Part shown: piece by piece, positions 54,106 to 62,619 of the stretch
Layout: each line of letters starts with the position of its first letter
Position numbering within the stretch: the stretch's first letter is position 1
NCBI GenBank assembly: GCA_964483245.1
Contig: CAZABP010000025.1
Span: 1-64,000 of the forward strand
From: CAZABP01 sp964483245
GTDB taxonomy: Bacteria > Planctomycetota > UBA1135 > UBA2386
Reading direction: 5' to 3'
DNA length: 64,000 nucleotides
Position numbers and translations under genes: made by a program
Notes under the pieces: generated by a model
Database searches by the model: none
What the model was told of the DNA's origin: nothing
The model's input: only the letters and a program-made list of their open reading frames with translations

Positions 54106-55248
54106 ATGAAGCGCACGACCCCATCGAAGTCCTCCGGCCACAAGGTCTTGGAGCTTCAGGAGCTGGATGCGCTGCTGGCACTCGATCCGGCGCAGTTCGA
54201 TGCGCGTGTCGGGGAGCTGGTGATCGAGTTCGCCGACCGCCCGATCCGGATCCCTACCCGGGAGGAGTGGTCGAAGCCGGCCGGCATCGATGCCCGCGTC
54301 TCTTGGACCGGGGTCTACCACGCCGAGGTGCAGGGGGCGCACCGCCTGGACCGGGACGAGGAGTTCCAGATGGCGCGGCGCTACGCGTTCCTGCAGGCAA
54401 GGGCTCGCGCCGCGCTCGCGGCAGTGGGCCTGGAGGGTGAGGCGGTCGAGCAGGCGCTCGCGGTCACCGAGCTGCCGCGGCTGCGCGGCACCACGCGGGC
54501 AAAGCAGCGCGCCGGCCGGGCGCTGCACGAGCTGCGGGAGCTCCGCAACCGCTACGTCGAAGGCTCGCTGTACATGGTCTTCGCGCTGGCGCAGCGCTAC
54601 CGCAACCTCGGTGTCGACTACGCCGACCTGGTCCAGGAAGGGAATGCCTCGCTGTTCCAGGCGATCGACGGGTTCGACTGGCGGCGCGACGTCCGGTTCA
54701 AGACGTATGCGCAGTACTGGATCCATCAGGCGATCCTGAAGCTGCTCTACAACACGTCCCGCACGGTCCGCGTCCCGATCTGGGTGCAGAAGGCGCTGCG
54801 CAAGATCAAGCGCATGCAGGATCGGATCCGCAACGTGCAGGGGCGCGAGCCGACCTCGGCCGAGATCGGGGACGCGCTCGGGCTGCCGGCGGAGCGCGTC
54901 GAGGAGCTGCTCGCGACGCGGCGTTATGCAGTGAGTCTGGATGTCGAGATGCCAGGCGGCGACGGTGCGACGCTCGTGCAGCTGCTCGGGGATCCGGACT
55001 GGGAGCGCGACGCGATCGCCGTGCAGGCGGCCGACCTGGCGCCGCGGCTGCGCGAAGCGCTCGGTGAACTGCCGTCGCGCGAGCGCTTGATCCTCGAGCG
55101 CCGGTTCGGACTCGAGGGACGCGAGCCGGAGACGCTAGGCGAGATCGCCAAAGATCTCGGCGTCACGGCCGAGCGCGTGCGGCAGCTGCAGAATGCGGCG
55201 ATCGGCCGGCTGCAGAAGCCGGCGGTCAAGCGCCGGCTGGGTGCCTGA
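54106..55248 (+). CDS. RNA polymerase sigma-70 factor (RpoD/RpoS-like, group 1-2)
   Basis: 380 residues. Region 1.2/2: DEEFQMARRYAFLQARARAA, then VEGSLYMVFALAQRYRNLGV, DYADLVQEGNASLFQAIDGF and the promoter-melting stretch RFKTYAQYWIHQAILKLLYN. Region 3: REPTSAEIGDALGLPAERVE. Region 4: LPSRERLILERRFGLEGREP and the -35 reader LGVTAERVRQLQNAAIGRLQ. There is no region 1.1, which points to an alternative factor of group 2. Start ATG 54106 has AAGGAG ten bases upstream. Between region 1.2 and 2 there is an insert (ALAVTELPRLRGTTRAKQRA) of unusual composition. Confidence 0.88.
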   Translation: MKRTTPSKSSGHKVLELQELDALLALDPAQFDARVGELVIEFADRPIRIPTREEWSKPAGIDARVSWTGVYHAEVQGAHRLDRDEEFQMARRYAFLQARARAALAAVGLEGEAVEQALAVTELPRLRGTTRAKQRAGRALHELRELRNRYVEGSLYMVFALAQRYRNLGVDYADLVQEGNASLFQAIDGFDWRRDVRFKTYAQYWIHQAILKLLYNTSRTVRVPIWVQKALRKIKRMQDRIRNVQGREPTSAEIGDALGLPAERVEELLATRRYAVSLDVEMPGGDGATLVQLLGDPDWERDAIAVQAADLAPRLREALGELPSRERLILERRFGLEGREPETLGEIAKDLGVTAERVRQLQNAAIGRLQKPAVKRRLGA

Positions 55249-55275
55249 CGTCGGTTCCGGCTGGCGCTGCTGCTG

Positions 55276-56127
55276 CTACCGGCGCGCCTGCCAGACCGAT
55301 TCCCACAGCCGCTCGTAGACGTCCGGGCGGCGATCCTTCCGGACCGGCAGGATGCGCTGCATCGTGCGCACCTTGCGCAGCTCGATCGGCGCCAGGATCG
55401 GCCCGTCGGAGCCGGTGCCGGTCGCGAGCTGTTCGCCCATCGGATCGACGATCCGGCTGTCGCCCGGGAAGTGCAGCGTGTCGTCGTTGCGCATCGAGGG
55501 CTCGCTGCCGGTGCGGTTGCAGCCGAGCACGAACATCTGGTTCTCGATCGCGCGTGCGAGCACGAGCGCGCGCCAGTGCGCGGCGCGCGCCTCCGGCCAC
55601 TGCGCCGGGACTGCGAGGATCTCGGCGCCGGCGTGGAAGTACCAGCGCATCAGCTCGGGGAACCGGATGTCGTAGCAGAGCACGATCCCGATCCGGCCGA
55701 GCGACGTCTCGACGATGCACGGCTCGTCGCCGGCCGCGATCCGCTTCTGCTCCGCGTTCGGCGAGAACAGGTGGATCTTGCGGTAGTTCGCCAGCTGCTC
55801 GCCGTTCTCCCAGATCGGCGCGTGGTTGAAGAACTGCCCGCCGCTCTCCTCGAGCCCACCGCCGACCAGGACCAGGCCCAGCTCAGCCGCGATCGCGGCC
55901 AGCTTCGCCTCGGCGTCGGCGCCCGCCTGCGCCAGCGCGCTGGTCGGTTCCGGCAGGAACGACGTCGTCCACATCTCCGGCAGGACGACGAGCCTGGCGT
56001 CGGCCGCGGCGGCGGCGCGCACGTGCTGCTCGGCCGCCGCCAGGTTGGCGGCGACGTCGCCGCGCACGACGTCGAATTGGACGCACGCGGCGACGAAGTC
56101 CGGCGGTGTCATCGGGTCTTTCGGCAC
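55276..56127 (-). CDS. Carbon-nitrogen hydrolase (nitrilase/omega-amidase-like)
   Basis: 283 residues with the full E-K-C triad: LVVLPEMWTTSF, NYRKIHLFSPN and GIVLCYDIRFPELMRWY. AIENQMFVLGCNRTG and GDSRIVDPMGEQLA are the usual later strands. Branches with this C-Y-D-I-R-F-P-E-L signature include omega-amidase/Nit2, which hydrolyses alpha-ketoglutaramate; substrate is an inference. Start ATG 56127; a second ATG five codons in is equally possible. Confidence 0.85.
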   Translation of the reverse strand: MPKDPMTPPDFVAACVQFDVVRGDVAANLAAAEQHVRAAAAADARLVVLPEMWTTSFLPEPTSALAQAGADAEAKLAAIAAELGLVLVGGGLEESGGQFFNHAPIWENGEQLANYRKIHLFSPNAEQKRIAAGDEPCIVETSLGRIGIVLCYDIRFPELMRWYFHAGAEILAVPAQWPEARAAHWRALVLARAIENQMFVLGCNRTGSEPSMRNDDTLHFPGDSRIVDPMGEQLATGTGSDGPILAPIELRKVRTMQRILPVRKDRRPDVYERLWESVWQARR

Positions 56128-56173
56128 CGGGGGCGGAGGATAGCGCCCGGCTGCGGGGCCGGAACCCCGCGCA

Positions 56174-56599
56174 TCACTTCGCCGGACGCGTGTCCAGGAT
56201 CAACTGGTCGCTCGGCTTGAACATGATCGTCTCCTTGTCGGCGACGTCGATGCTCTTGCCGGTCAGTGGGTGCTTGTAGGCGCGGCCCTTGCGGATCCGG
56301 CGCTCGAACGTGCCGAAGCCCTTGACCGCGACCTTGCCGCGCGAGCGCAGCAGATCACGCACCGAGTCGAGCACGGCGTCGAGCACGCGCGCCGCGGTGC
56401 GGCGAGGCACGTTCAGCTCGACCGCGACGCGATCGCTGAGGATCCCCTTGTTGGCCTGACGCCCGAACGCCTCTTCGACGGACGGCGTGCTGCCGGAATG
56501 CCCGCGAGCCTCGATCTTCTCCTGGAGGATCAGTGCGTCGGAACGGCGGTCGTTGTCCTGCTTCACACTCACGTCGTTGCTCTTCGTCAAACGGGTCAT
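56174..56599 (-). CDS. HU/IHF-family DNA-binding protein with N-terminal extension
   Basis: 141 residues, about 50 longer than HU. The core is at the C-terminus: SDRVAVELNVPRRTAARVLD, then GKVAVKGFGTFERRIRKGRA and the beta-arm to YKHPLTGKSIDVADKETIMF, ending FKPSDQL. The N-terminal ~45 residues (RLTKSNDVSVKQDNDRRSDA and on) are polar and of unknown role. It shapes the nucleoid. Start ATG 56599. Confidence 0.88.
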   Translation of the reverse strand: MTRLTKSNDVSVKQDNDRRSDALILQEKIEARGHSGSTPSVEEAFGRQANKGILSDRVAVELNVPRRTAARVLDAVLDSVRDLLRSRGKVAVKGFGTFERRIRKGRAYKHPLTGKSIDVADKETIMFKPSDQLILDTRPAK

Positions 56600-56685
56600 T
56601 CCTGTTCTCTCCCTCGGCGTGCCTGCGACGGTCCGCCGCTCCCCTTTGCCTCGTCGATGCCGCTCAGCGCAGTCTGCGTGCCTGC

Positions 56686-57660
56686 TCAGGTCCCCGCCTG
56701 TTGCGGGACCGCCGGGAGGAATCGCTCCAGGGCGGTGACGACCTTCTTCAGGTAACGCGTCGCGACGCTGCTCGGATATGCCTCGCAGAAGGGCGTGCGC
56801 TTGATCACGGCTCCTTCCACGGAGTTATCTTCCGGCAGCAGTCCGAGCCAGTTGAGTTCGAAGCTCAAAAACCGTTCGGAACAGCCTTTCAGCTTCTTGT
56901 AGACCTGCTCCGCCTCTTCCGGCGAACGCACGCGGTTGACGAGCAGGTGCATGCCGCGGCGATACCCCTCCTGCACCATGATCTTGATGATGCCGTAGGC
57001 GTCCGCGATCGCGGCGAAGTTGCTGGTCGTCACGACGATCGTGTGGTCGCTGGCCGAGACGAAGTCGGTGACCGAGCTCGAGACACCGGCACCGGTATCG
57101 AGCAGGATCACGTCACAGAACGGCTTCAGCTCGCGCACGGCTTCGAGGATCCGCTTGCGGCCGCCCGCATCGAGGTCGGCCATCTCCTTCACGCCGCTGC
57201 CGCCGGAGACGAACTTCACGCCGGTCGGACCGTCCAGGATGACCTCGTTCAGCGTGGCCTTGCCCTCGATGTAGTCCGACAGTGTCTTGGTCGGCTTGAC
57301 GCCGGCGAGGATGTGCGTGTTGGCAAGGCCGAGATCGGTGTCGATGACCAGCGTGCGGTAGCCGCGCCGCGCGAACTCGCAGGCGAGGTTGACCGACAGC
57401 GACGTCTTGCCGACGCCACCCTTGCCGCTGGTGACCGCGAACACGACCGCGCCTTCTTTCTCCGCGGTCGAGCCCTCCGCCTTGTGTTGGCGCACGAGGG
57501 CGCGCAGTTGGTCGACGAACTCCTGCGTGAACAGGTTCGGGTAACGCGCGTCGCGCGCCGGAAGCTCCGTCCGGTGCGCGCGCAGCTCGTCGCGGAGTTG
57601 CTCCTCCGTGATGCCGAGCATCGTCGCCACCTGCTTAGCCGTGAAACGATCAGCGCTCAC
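56686..57660 (-). CDS. MinD/FlhG-type ParA-family ATPase
   Basis: 324 residues. An N-terminal HTH-like segment (FTAKQVATMLGITEEQLRDE, about 5-60) is followed by the deviant Walker A VTSGKGGVGKTSLSVNLACE, the switch DTDLGLANTHILAG, DVILLDTGAGVSSSVTDFVS and TTSNFAAIADAYGIIKIM. FlhG/MinD-type ATPases control number and placement of flagella, pili or division sites. The GTG start at 57660 has GTGGAG upstream and puts the HTH near the N-terminus. It lies next to HU and divergent from the HAMP gene. Confidence 0.85.
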   Translation of the reverse strand: MSADRFTAKQVATMLGITEEQLRDELRAHRTELPARDARYPNLFTQEFVDQLRALVRQHKAEGSTAEKEGAVVFAVTSGKGGVGKTSLSVNLACEFARRGYRTLVIDTDLGLANTHILAGVKPTKTLSDYIEGKATLNEVILDGPTGVKFVSGGSGVKEMADLDAGGRKRILEAVRELKPFCDVILLDTGAGVSSSVTDFVSASDHTIVVTTSNFAAIADAYGIIKIMVQEGYRRGMHLLVNRVRSPEEAEQVYKKLKGCSERFLSFELNWLGLLPEDNSVEGAVIKRTPFCEAYPSSVATRYLKKVVTALERFLPAVPQQAGT

Positions 57661-57844
57661 TTCGGGAACTCCACGTGGCTGCCACTGGGTTTCGAACTCG
57701 GTCCATAGATCGGACGGAACCGGCCCCGATCTTGTGATCGGTTCGGGACCCGGGCGGCTCAACCGGGAGACCCGCCGTGGCCGATGAGAGCCCCCGGAGC
57801 CCAGCCGTGGCCGGTCAGACCGTTGCCACCGCGGAATCGACCCT

Positions 57845-58366
57845 ATGGACCAGAAGGACTTCGAACGCCGGCGTTCTCTCGTCGTGAACCGGGAGATCCA
57901 GCGCCGGATCCTGTTCGCGATCGCGTTCGTGCCGACGCTCGGGCTGACGCTCTGCTGCATCATCGTCGCGATCTTCTGCCGGCGGCTGCTGGTCGAGGCG
58001 ACGCAGGCCGAAGCCGAGCTGCCGAGCCTCGTGCCGCTGCTCGCGTCGCTGGTCGCGTTCGTATTCGTGTCCGGCGTCGTCGTGTTGATGCAGGGGCTGC
58101 GGTTCTCGCATCGCGTCGCCGGCCCGATCTACCGGCTGACCGCATCGATGCGGCGGATCCGCACCGGCGACATCGGGTTCCGCGTGACGCTGCGCCGGGG
58201 CGATCATCTGAAGGAGCTCGCCGACGAGCTGAATCTGACGCTCGATTGGTTGAACCAGAACCCACCGCGTGGCGTGCGCACCGGCAGCGACATCGTCGAG
58301 GTGCCGCTCGAGCCGGAGCAGGAGACGGCGCTGGTCGCCAGCGACGAACCGGCGCGCGAAGCCTGA
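57845..58366 (+). CDS. Two-helix HAMP-domain membrane protein
   Basis: 173 residues. Two hydrophobic segments (ILFAIAFVPTLGLTLCCIIV, about 21-45; PLLASLVAFVFVSGVVVLMQ, about 62-85), then a HAMP domain (HRVAGPIYRLTASMRRIRTG, DHLKELADELNLTLDWLNQN) and an acidic tail. No kinase, cyclase or methyl-acceptor module follows, so the signal must leave through partners. First of three plus-strand genes with very short spacing. Confidence 0.8.
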   Translation: MDQKDFERRRSLVVNREIQRRILFAIAFVPTLGLTLCCIIVAIFCRRLLVEATQAEAELPSLVPLLASLVAFVFVSGVVVLMQGLRFSHRVAGPIYRLTASMRRIRTGDIGFRVTLRRGDHLKELADELNLTLDWLNQNPPRGVRTGSDIVEVPLEPEQETALVASDEPAREA

Positions 58367-58369
58367 CCG

Positions 58370-58774
58370 ATGGGCCGGCTCGGGCGCGCGTGCACGGCTC
58401 TGATCGACTGGGCCGGGTCGGCGACCGGGGAGCGCGTGCAGGCGCTGCTGTTGGTCGGCGCGGCGCTGATCGGAAGCCGTTGGATCCGGATGGGGGCCGA
58501 GCGGCTCGAGCAGGAATGCGCCGTGCGTGACGAAGTGCTCGCCAACGTCGCGATGCTCGGCTACGGGACGACGCGGTTGAAGGTCATGGCCGAACGTGAG
58601 GGACGCGGCGTCACGGCGGACGAGCTCGAGCGGTTGTTCGCGACGCAGCCTTCGCTGAGCGACTGGGCGCTCGTGTTCCCAGACTGCCGGCCGACCGTGC
58701 GCGCGACGATCGCGGGGCCGATCCTCGCGTTCGAGAACCTCGTGCAGGCCGCGCCACCGGGCGCCGGGAGATAG
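58370..58774 (+). CDS. Pilin-like single-pass membrane protein, second gene of HAMP trio
   Basis: 134 residues; an N-terminal hydrophobic segment (RVQALLLVGAALIGSRWI) followed by a long helix with charged residues (RMGAERLEQECAVRDEVLAN) and a small C-terminal domain (WALVFPDCRPTVRATIAG). The plan is that of TadE/pseudopilin-like proteins, but no leader-cleavage motif is clear. It lies 3 bp after the HAMP gene and 3 bp before the third gene. Confidence 0.6.
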   Translation: MGRLGRACTALIDWAGSATGERVQALLLVGAALIGSRWIRMGAERLEQECAVRDEVLANVAMLGYGTTRLKVMAEREGRGVTADELERLFATQPSLSDWALVFPDCRPTVRATIAGPILAFENLVQAAPPGAGR

Positions 58775-58777
58775 GCC

Positions 58778-59932
58778 GTGCGCGGGCTGTGGATGCGCGG
58801 CCTGACGATGCCGCTCGCCGTCGGCGCGAGCGCGATCATCCTGTTCGCCGCCGTCGGCGATGCGCTGTTCAGCCTCGTACGGCTGCGGCTGGCGCAACGG
58901 CGTGCGGCCGAGACGCTGGCCTGGAGCCTCGCCGAGGAGGCTGCGTTCGCGGCTGCCGGGGCGCCGACCGGGCGCGCGACGATCGCCGAAGTCGGTGGCG
59001 CGTCGGCACGGGCGCGGATCGCGCCGGCGCGGCCGGACGAGTTCGAGATCGTCGTCCACGGTCGCGAGGGGGATCTGCGGTTCCGCTGCGACCTCCTCGC
59101 CGGCCAGGCGCCGCGACCGCTGGGGATTCCATTCTCGCTGCGGGTGCAGGACCGCCTGCCGGAACGGTTGGAGCTGCCGGATCCGCCGCGGCGGCTCGGC
59201 GCCGACGAACTGCCGGCTCTCGCGCCCGAGATGGCGCAGCTTCCGGCTGGTCCGGCCGGGCTCGGTGGCGCTGTGCGCCTCGACAGCGAGATCGCCGTCC
59301 TGCGCCTGCGTGGCGCTACCGAGGCGAAGGACTACGCGTTCCGTCCGGCGGCCGATGGGGTCCTCCGGATCGATCCGCCGCCGCATGCCGTGATCCGGCT
59401 CGATGGCCATCTCTGGATCGACCGCGGCGAGCAGCCGCTCGTGCTCGAGCTGCCGCGGCCGCTGACCATCGTCGTCGAGGGGAACCTGTATCTCGGGCGC
59501 TCGCTCGACGTGCGCGGCCAGGGCCGCCTCGTCATCGTCGTGCGCCGCGGGACTGCCGACGGGTTCGCCGATCGCGACCTGGATGGTGCGTGGTCGCCCG
59601 GAGATCACCGGCTGCGCGGTGATCCGACCGGCACGCCGCGCGGGGCGACCGAAGGATCCGGCTCCGTCTACTTCGGCCTGCCCGGGTCCAGCGAAGTCCC
59701 GGCCGACCTGCTGGTCGGTGCCACGATCGTGGCCGAAGGGGAACTGCACGCCGTCGCCGCGCGTGTGCTCGTGCGCGGTGCGCTGGTCGGCGCACACGGG
59801 CTGACCGCTGGTGCGCAGGCGCGCCTGCTCGAGGTCCACGCCGAGTCCGTGCCGGTCGTCAGCCGCGAGCGGATTCCTGGTTTCCTGACGTCCGGCCGGC
59901 CGCGCCCCGGCTGGGTGCAGCGCGTGCAGTAG
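58778..59932 (+). CDS. Pilin-like anchored protein with beta-helix-like body, third gene of HAMP trio
   Basis: 384 residues from GTG 58778 (GGGAG upstream); ATG 58793 is an alternative. N-terminal hydrophobic segment MPLAVGASAIILFAAVGDAL and a charged helix resemble a PilX/pseudopilin stem. The C-terminal part has repeated short beta strands (LVLELPRPLTIVVEGNLYLG, DVRGQGRLVIVVRRG) like a polysaccharide-lyase-type beta-helix and a D-rich loop FADRDLDGAWSPGD that may bind calcium. Function unknown. Confidence 0.65.
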   Translation: MRGLWMRGLTMPLAVGASAIILFAAVGDALFSLVRLRLAQRRAAETLAWSLAEEAAFAAAGAPTGRATIAEVGGASARARIAPARPDEFEIVVHGREGDLRFRCDLLAGQAPRPLGIPFSLRVQDRLPERLELPDPPRRLGADELPALAPEMAQLPAGPAGLGGAVRLDSEIAVLRLRGATEAKDYAFRPAADGVLRIDPPPHAVIRLDGHLWIDRGEQPLVLELPRPLTIVVEGNLYLGRSLDVRGQGRLVIVVRRGTADGFADRDLDGAWSPGDHRLRGDPTGTPRGATEGSGSVYFGLPGSSEVPADLLVGATIVAEGELHAVAARVLVRGALVGAHGLTAGAQARLLEVHAESVPVVSRERIPGFLTSGRPRPGWVQRVQ

Positions 59933-60010
59933 CAGCGGGGCTGGCGCGACGGCCGCGCCGGCGCGGTTGCTTCGCCGGATCGCGTGGCTATGTTGCCCGG
60001 CCCCAAACGT

Positions 60011-60086
60011 GGGGACGTAGCTCAGTTGGTAGAGCGCCTCGTTCGCAATGAGGAGGTCGTGGGTTCGACTCCCATCGTCTCCACCA
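60011..60086 (+). tRNA. tRNA-Ala(CGC)
   Basis: Full cloverleaf of 76 nt with encoded CCA. Acceptor GGGGACG pairs with CGTCTCC and contains the G3:U70 pair that identifies alanine tRNAs. D arm GCTCAGTTGGTAGAGC; anticodon arm CCTCG-TTCGCAA-TGAGG with anticodon CGC at 60044-60046, reading GCG; T arm GTGGGTTCGACTCCCAT. The 3-prime end is the likely attachment site of the element that follows. Confidence 0.96.
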
Positions 60087-60155
60087 CGAAAGCCTGATCT
60101 GATCGGCCTTGCAGCCGAACCTGCTCCGAGAGCAGCGCGGTGTCCGCGTCGCAAG

Positions 60156-60171
60156 CCCTGCACGTGCAGGG
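60156..60171. promoter_or_regulatory. 16-bp perfect palindrome upstream of integrase
   Basis: CCCTGCACGTGCAGGG, 28 bp before the integrase start at 60200, between it and the tRNA. A smaller hairpin CTGCTC-CGA-GAGCAG lies at 60121-60135. The palindrome could be an operator for integrase expression or an arm site for integrase/excisionase binding. Confidence 0.45.
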
Positions 60172-60199
60172 ATTCGACCTAGCGAAAGGACTAACCGCG

Positions 60200-61453
60200 A
60201 TGCCTCGACTGACCCTGCCGCCGATCAAGCGGCGCCGGCTTCCGAGCGGGAAGCAACAGTTCTACGCCAACATCCACAACCGCACGGTCGCGCTCGGCAC
60301 CGACCTCGCGCATGCGAAGCTGCGCCTCGCTCGGCTCCTGCTTGACCCGGTCAAGGCTCAACCAGAGCCGGAGCCCGTGCCCTACCTGATCCGTGATCTG
60401 GTCGCGGACTACCTCGAGTTCGCGGAGGGCTACTACCCCAAGCGCGACGGCACGCGTGAGACGGAGAGCCTGCGGCACGCTGTGCTTCGCGAGTTCCTGC
60501 CGATGTTCGGCGAACTGCCGGCGAAGGACTTCGGTCCGGTCGCGCTCGAACGCGTGCGCCAGGCGATGATCGACGCCAAGCGTCCCCGCCGGCGGGACCG
60601 CCACGGGCGAGAGATCATCCCGCTGGACGCGGAGGGGAACCCGATCCCGCCGCTGCCGGCGCTGTCCCGGATCACGATCAACGATCGCATCCACAGGATT
60701 CGGCGGATGTTCAAGTGGGGCGTCCGGCAGGAGAAGGTACCGGCAGCCGTCACCCACGCGCTCGACTCGCTGCCCGGCCTGAAGCGTGGCCGCAGCGATG
60801 CCCGCGAGAACGAAGCCGTGCGAGCGGTCACGGTCCCGGAGATCGAGGCCGCCTGCGCGCACCTGCGCCCGTCGCTCCAGGCGATGGTCTGGATCCAGTT
60901 CTGGACCGGCATGCGTCCGGGCGAGCTGCTGCGCATGACCGGTGCTGAGCTCGACCGCAGCGGCAACGTCTGGACCTACAAGCCGCGCGAGCACAAGACC
61001 AACTACCTCGGCCGCGAGCGTGTGGTCCCGATCGGTCCGAAGGCGCAGGAGCATCTGCGGCCGTACCTGAAGCTCGACCCGAACGCGCTGATCTTCACGC
61101 CGGAGATCGCCGAAGCCGAGCGGCGGGATGCGCAGCGCGCGTCGCGCCAGAGTCCCGTGCAACCCTCGCAGCAGCTACGTGCAGAGCAGGCGAGGCGGAA
61201 CCCGCGCAGGATCCTGACGCCCGGCTGGACCATCGATGCGTACCGGCGAGCGATCGCACGGGCCTGCAGCGCGGCGAAGATCGAGGTCTGGAGTCCGAAC
61301 CAGCTTCGGCACGCAGCGGCTACCCGGCTGCGCAGGGAGGTCGGACTGGAGGCCGCGCGCGTCGTGCTCGGCCATGCCCGCGCCGCGGTCACCGAGGTCT
61401 ACGCCGAGGTCGACCACAAGCAGGCCGCGGAGCTGATGGCGAGGCTCGGGTAG
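60200..61453 (+). CDS. int: Tyrosine recombinase/integrase
   Basis: 417 residues. An N-terminal arm-binding segment and a core-binding domain (about 60-200: LVADYLEFAEGYYPKRDGT, ITINDRIHRIRRMFKWGV) precede the catalytic domain. Active-site residues: Arg in TGMRPGELLR, box II reading SPNQLRHAAATRL (Asn where His is usual before LRH), then LGHARAAVTEVYAE with the second His and the nucleophile Tyr. The start at ATG 60200, with GAAAGGA upstream, is chosen over 60140, which would add 20 residues with no domain character. It acts on the attachment site at the adjacent tRNA. Confidence 0.9.
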   Translation: MPRLTLPPIKRRRLPSGKQQFYANIHNRTVALGTDLAHAKLRLARLLLDPVKAQPEPEPVPYLIRDLVADYLEFAEGYYPKRDGTRETESLRHAVLREFLPMFGELPAKDFGPVALERVRQAMIDAKRPRRRDRHGREIIPLDAEGNPIPPLPALSRITINDRIHRIRRMFKWGVRQEKVPAAVTHALDSLPGLKRGRSDARENEAVRAVTVPEIEAACAHLRPSLQAMVWIQFWTGMRPGELLRMTGAELDRSGNVWTYKPREHKTNYLGRERVVPIGPKAQEHLRPYLKLDPNALIFTPEIAEAERRDAQRASRQSPVQPSQQLRAEQARRNPRRILTPGWTIDAYRRAIARACSAAKIEVWSPNQLRHAAATRLRREVGLEAARVVLGHARAAVTEVYAEVDHKQAAELMARLG

Positions 61454-61462
61454 CATCACACT

Positions 61463-61530
61463 GCCGCCGGGCAGGCTCGGGTAGCTCCCGGGCCCTCGCA
61501 ATCCCGTCTGTGTGCCCGGCGGCGCGTTTT
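61463..61530 (+). terminator. Long-loop Rho-independent terminator after integrase
   Basis: GCCGCCGGGCA (61463-61473) pairs perfectly with TGCCCGGCGGC (61513-61523), with a 39-nt loop, followed by GCGTTTTTCT. The position right after the integrase stop supports it, although the loop is long; a smaller stem GAGCTCCCGGG-type may fold inside. Confidence 0.65.
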
Positions 61531-61560
61531 TCTACCTAGACGGGGACAGGAGCACAGACG

Positions 61561-62541
61561 GTGGCAGGACGGTCGGGGCCGCATCCCAGCGGCCGGGAGC
61601 AGCAACGTCGGCGCGAAAGCCAGGGCCGAGAAGTCCCGCCTGCGCCGGACGATTCAAGTAGCAGGGACGGGAGCGGCGAACGAGTGGCGAGCATCGCCGT
61701 ACTTGGTGATCCAACGGAACTGGAGCAAGCGGTCTGCGAGGCGGCCGACGCGGTGGAGGCGCATTTCTCCATCCGAGCGGACCTCGACTCGCTGACGTGG
61801 CGAGTGCCGAGCGTCGTAGAGCGGATGGACGACGGCACCGTCAAGACGGATGCAAGATCGTTCTTCCACGCATACGCGGACCACCTGAACCTCTGGGTGG
61901 ACTCGGCTCTCCGCCTTGCGACGGTTGCCCCGCGACTACGTGTGCTGGTGGGTGCAGCGCGCGCCTGGCTCGTGCTGGCGCGCTGCGAGCTACAGGAGGG
62001 CAAGCCCGACTACGACTGCGGGGGACGCAAGCAGGAGTCGGCGAGCGCCGCGTTGTCTATCTTGGTCACGCAACTGGAGGATCGTGAGATCGCAGAACGG
62101 AGCGCGGACATCCGGCGAGCAGTAGACAGCGTTCGGTCGCCTGCTCAGTTGAGCAATCAACCGCTGGTCTCGGATATCCCGTTCGCTAGGTTCATCTCTC
62201 AGACGCCACTGATCCGGGCGGCATGGCCGGCGCCGCGCGTGCTGCTCCGCGATGCGCTTGCTGAGATTGCAGCTCATCGAGCTGCTGCTCAAAGTGGCGA
62301 ACCCCTGCAGCGTCTGCAGGACTGGCGCGAGGGCCTCGATGCGCTGCCGGCGAGCGACGACGGCTACGTGCGGAGGGCCGACGTAGCAAAGCTCGGCGTG
62401 AAGACTTCGACGATGCAGTACTGGTCGGAGCGTAACGGGCTTCCATCCCGCAAGGACGAGTTGATGGACGTGTGGGTCCCTCGCGACGAGCTGCGCAAAC
62501 GGTTGGAGCGACTCGGCGAGAGGAAGCGTCGCCGCAAGTAG
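61561..62541 (+). CDS. Island protein with C-terminal helix-turn-helix, unknown function
   Basis: 326 residues, GTG start at 61561 with CAGGAG upstream. After a polar N-terminus (about 1-45) there is an all-helical middle (SFFHAYADHLNLWVDSALRL, VLVGAARAWLVLARCELQEG). The last ~55 residues (DGYVRRADVAKLGVKTSTMQ, YWSERNGLPSRKDELMDVWV) look like a MerR/excisionase-type winged HTH. No known family for the full protein. Codon use is a little more even than in the core genes, fitting an island gene. Confidence 0.65.
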   Translation: MAGRSGPHPSGREQQRRRESQGREVPPAPDDSSSRDGSGERVASIAVLGDPTELEQAVCEAADAVEAHFSIRADLDSLTWRVPSVVERMDDGTVKTDARSFFHAYADHLNLWVDSALRLATVAPRLRVLVGAARAWLVLARCELQEGKPDYDCGGRKQESASAALSILVTQLEDREIAERSADIRRAVDSVRSPAQLSNQPLVSDIPFARFISQTPLIRAAWPAPRVLLRDALAEIAAHRAAAQSGEPLQRLQDWREGLDALPASDDGYVRRADVAKLGVKTSTMQYWSERNGLPSRKDELMDVWVPRDELRKRLERLGERKRRRK

Positions 62542-62619
62542 CTTCGATTCGCGCGGAGCGTCCGTATACGGTCGCATACGAAGTGCGTGGATGTGTCGGC
62601 AGGTGTGCCATGACGCGCG

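Noticed and set aside
61797..62087. Alternative plus-strand frame inside the island HTH gene
   Set aside because: It has no ribosome site and lies wholly inside the 61561-62541 gene, whose helical structure and HTH end are more convincing.
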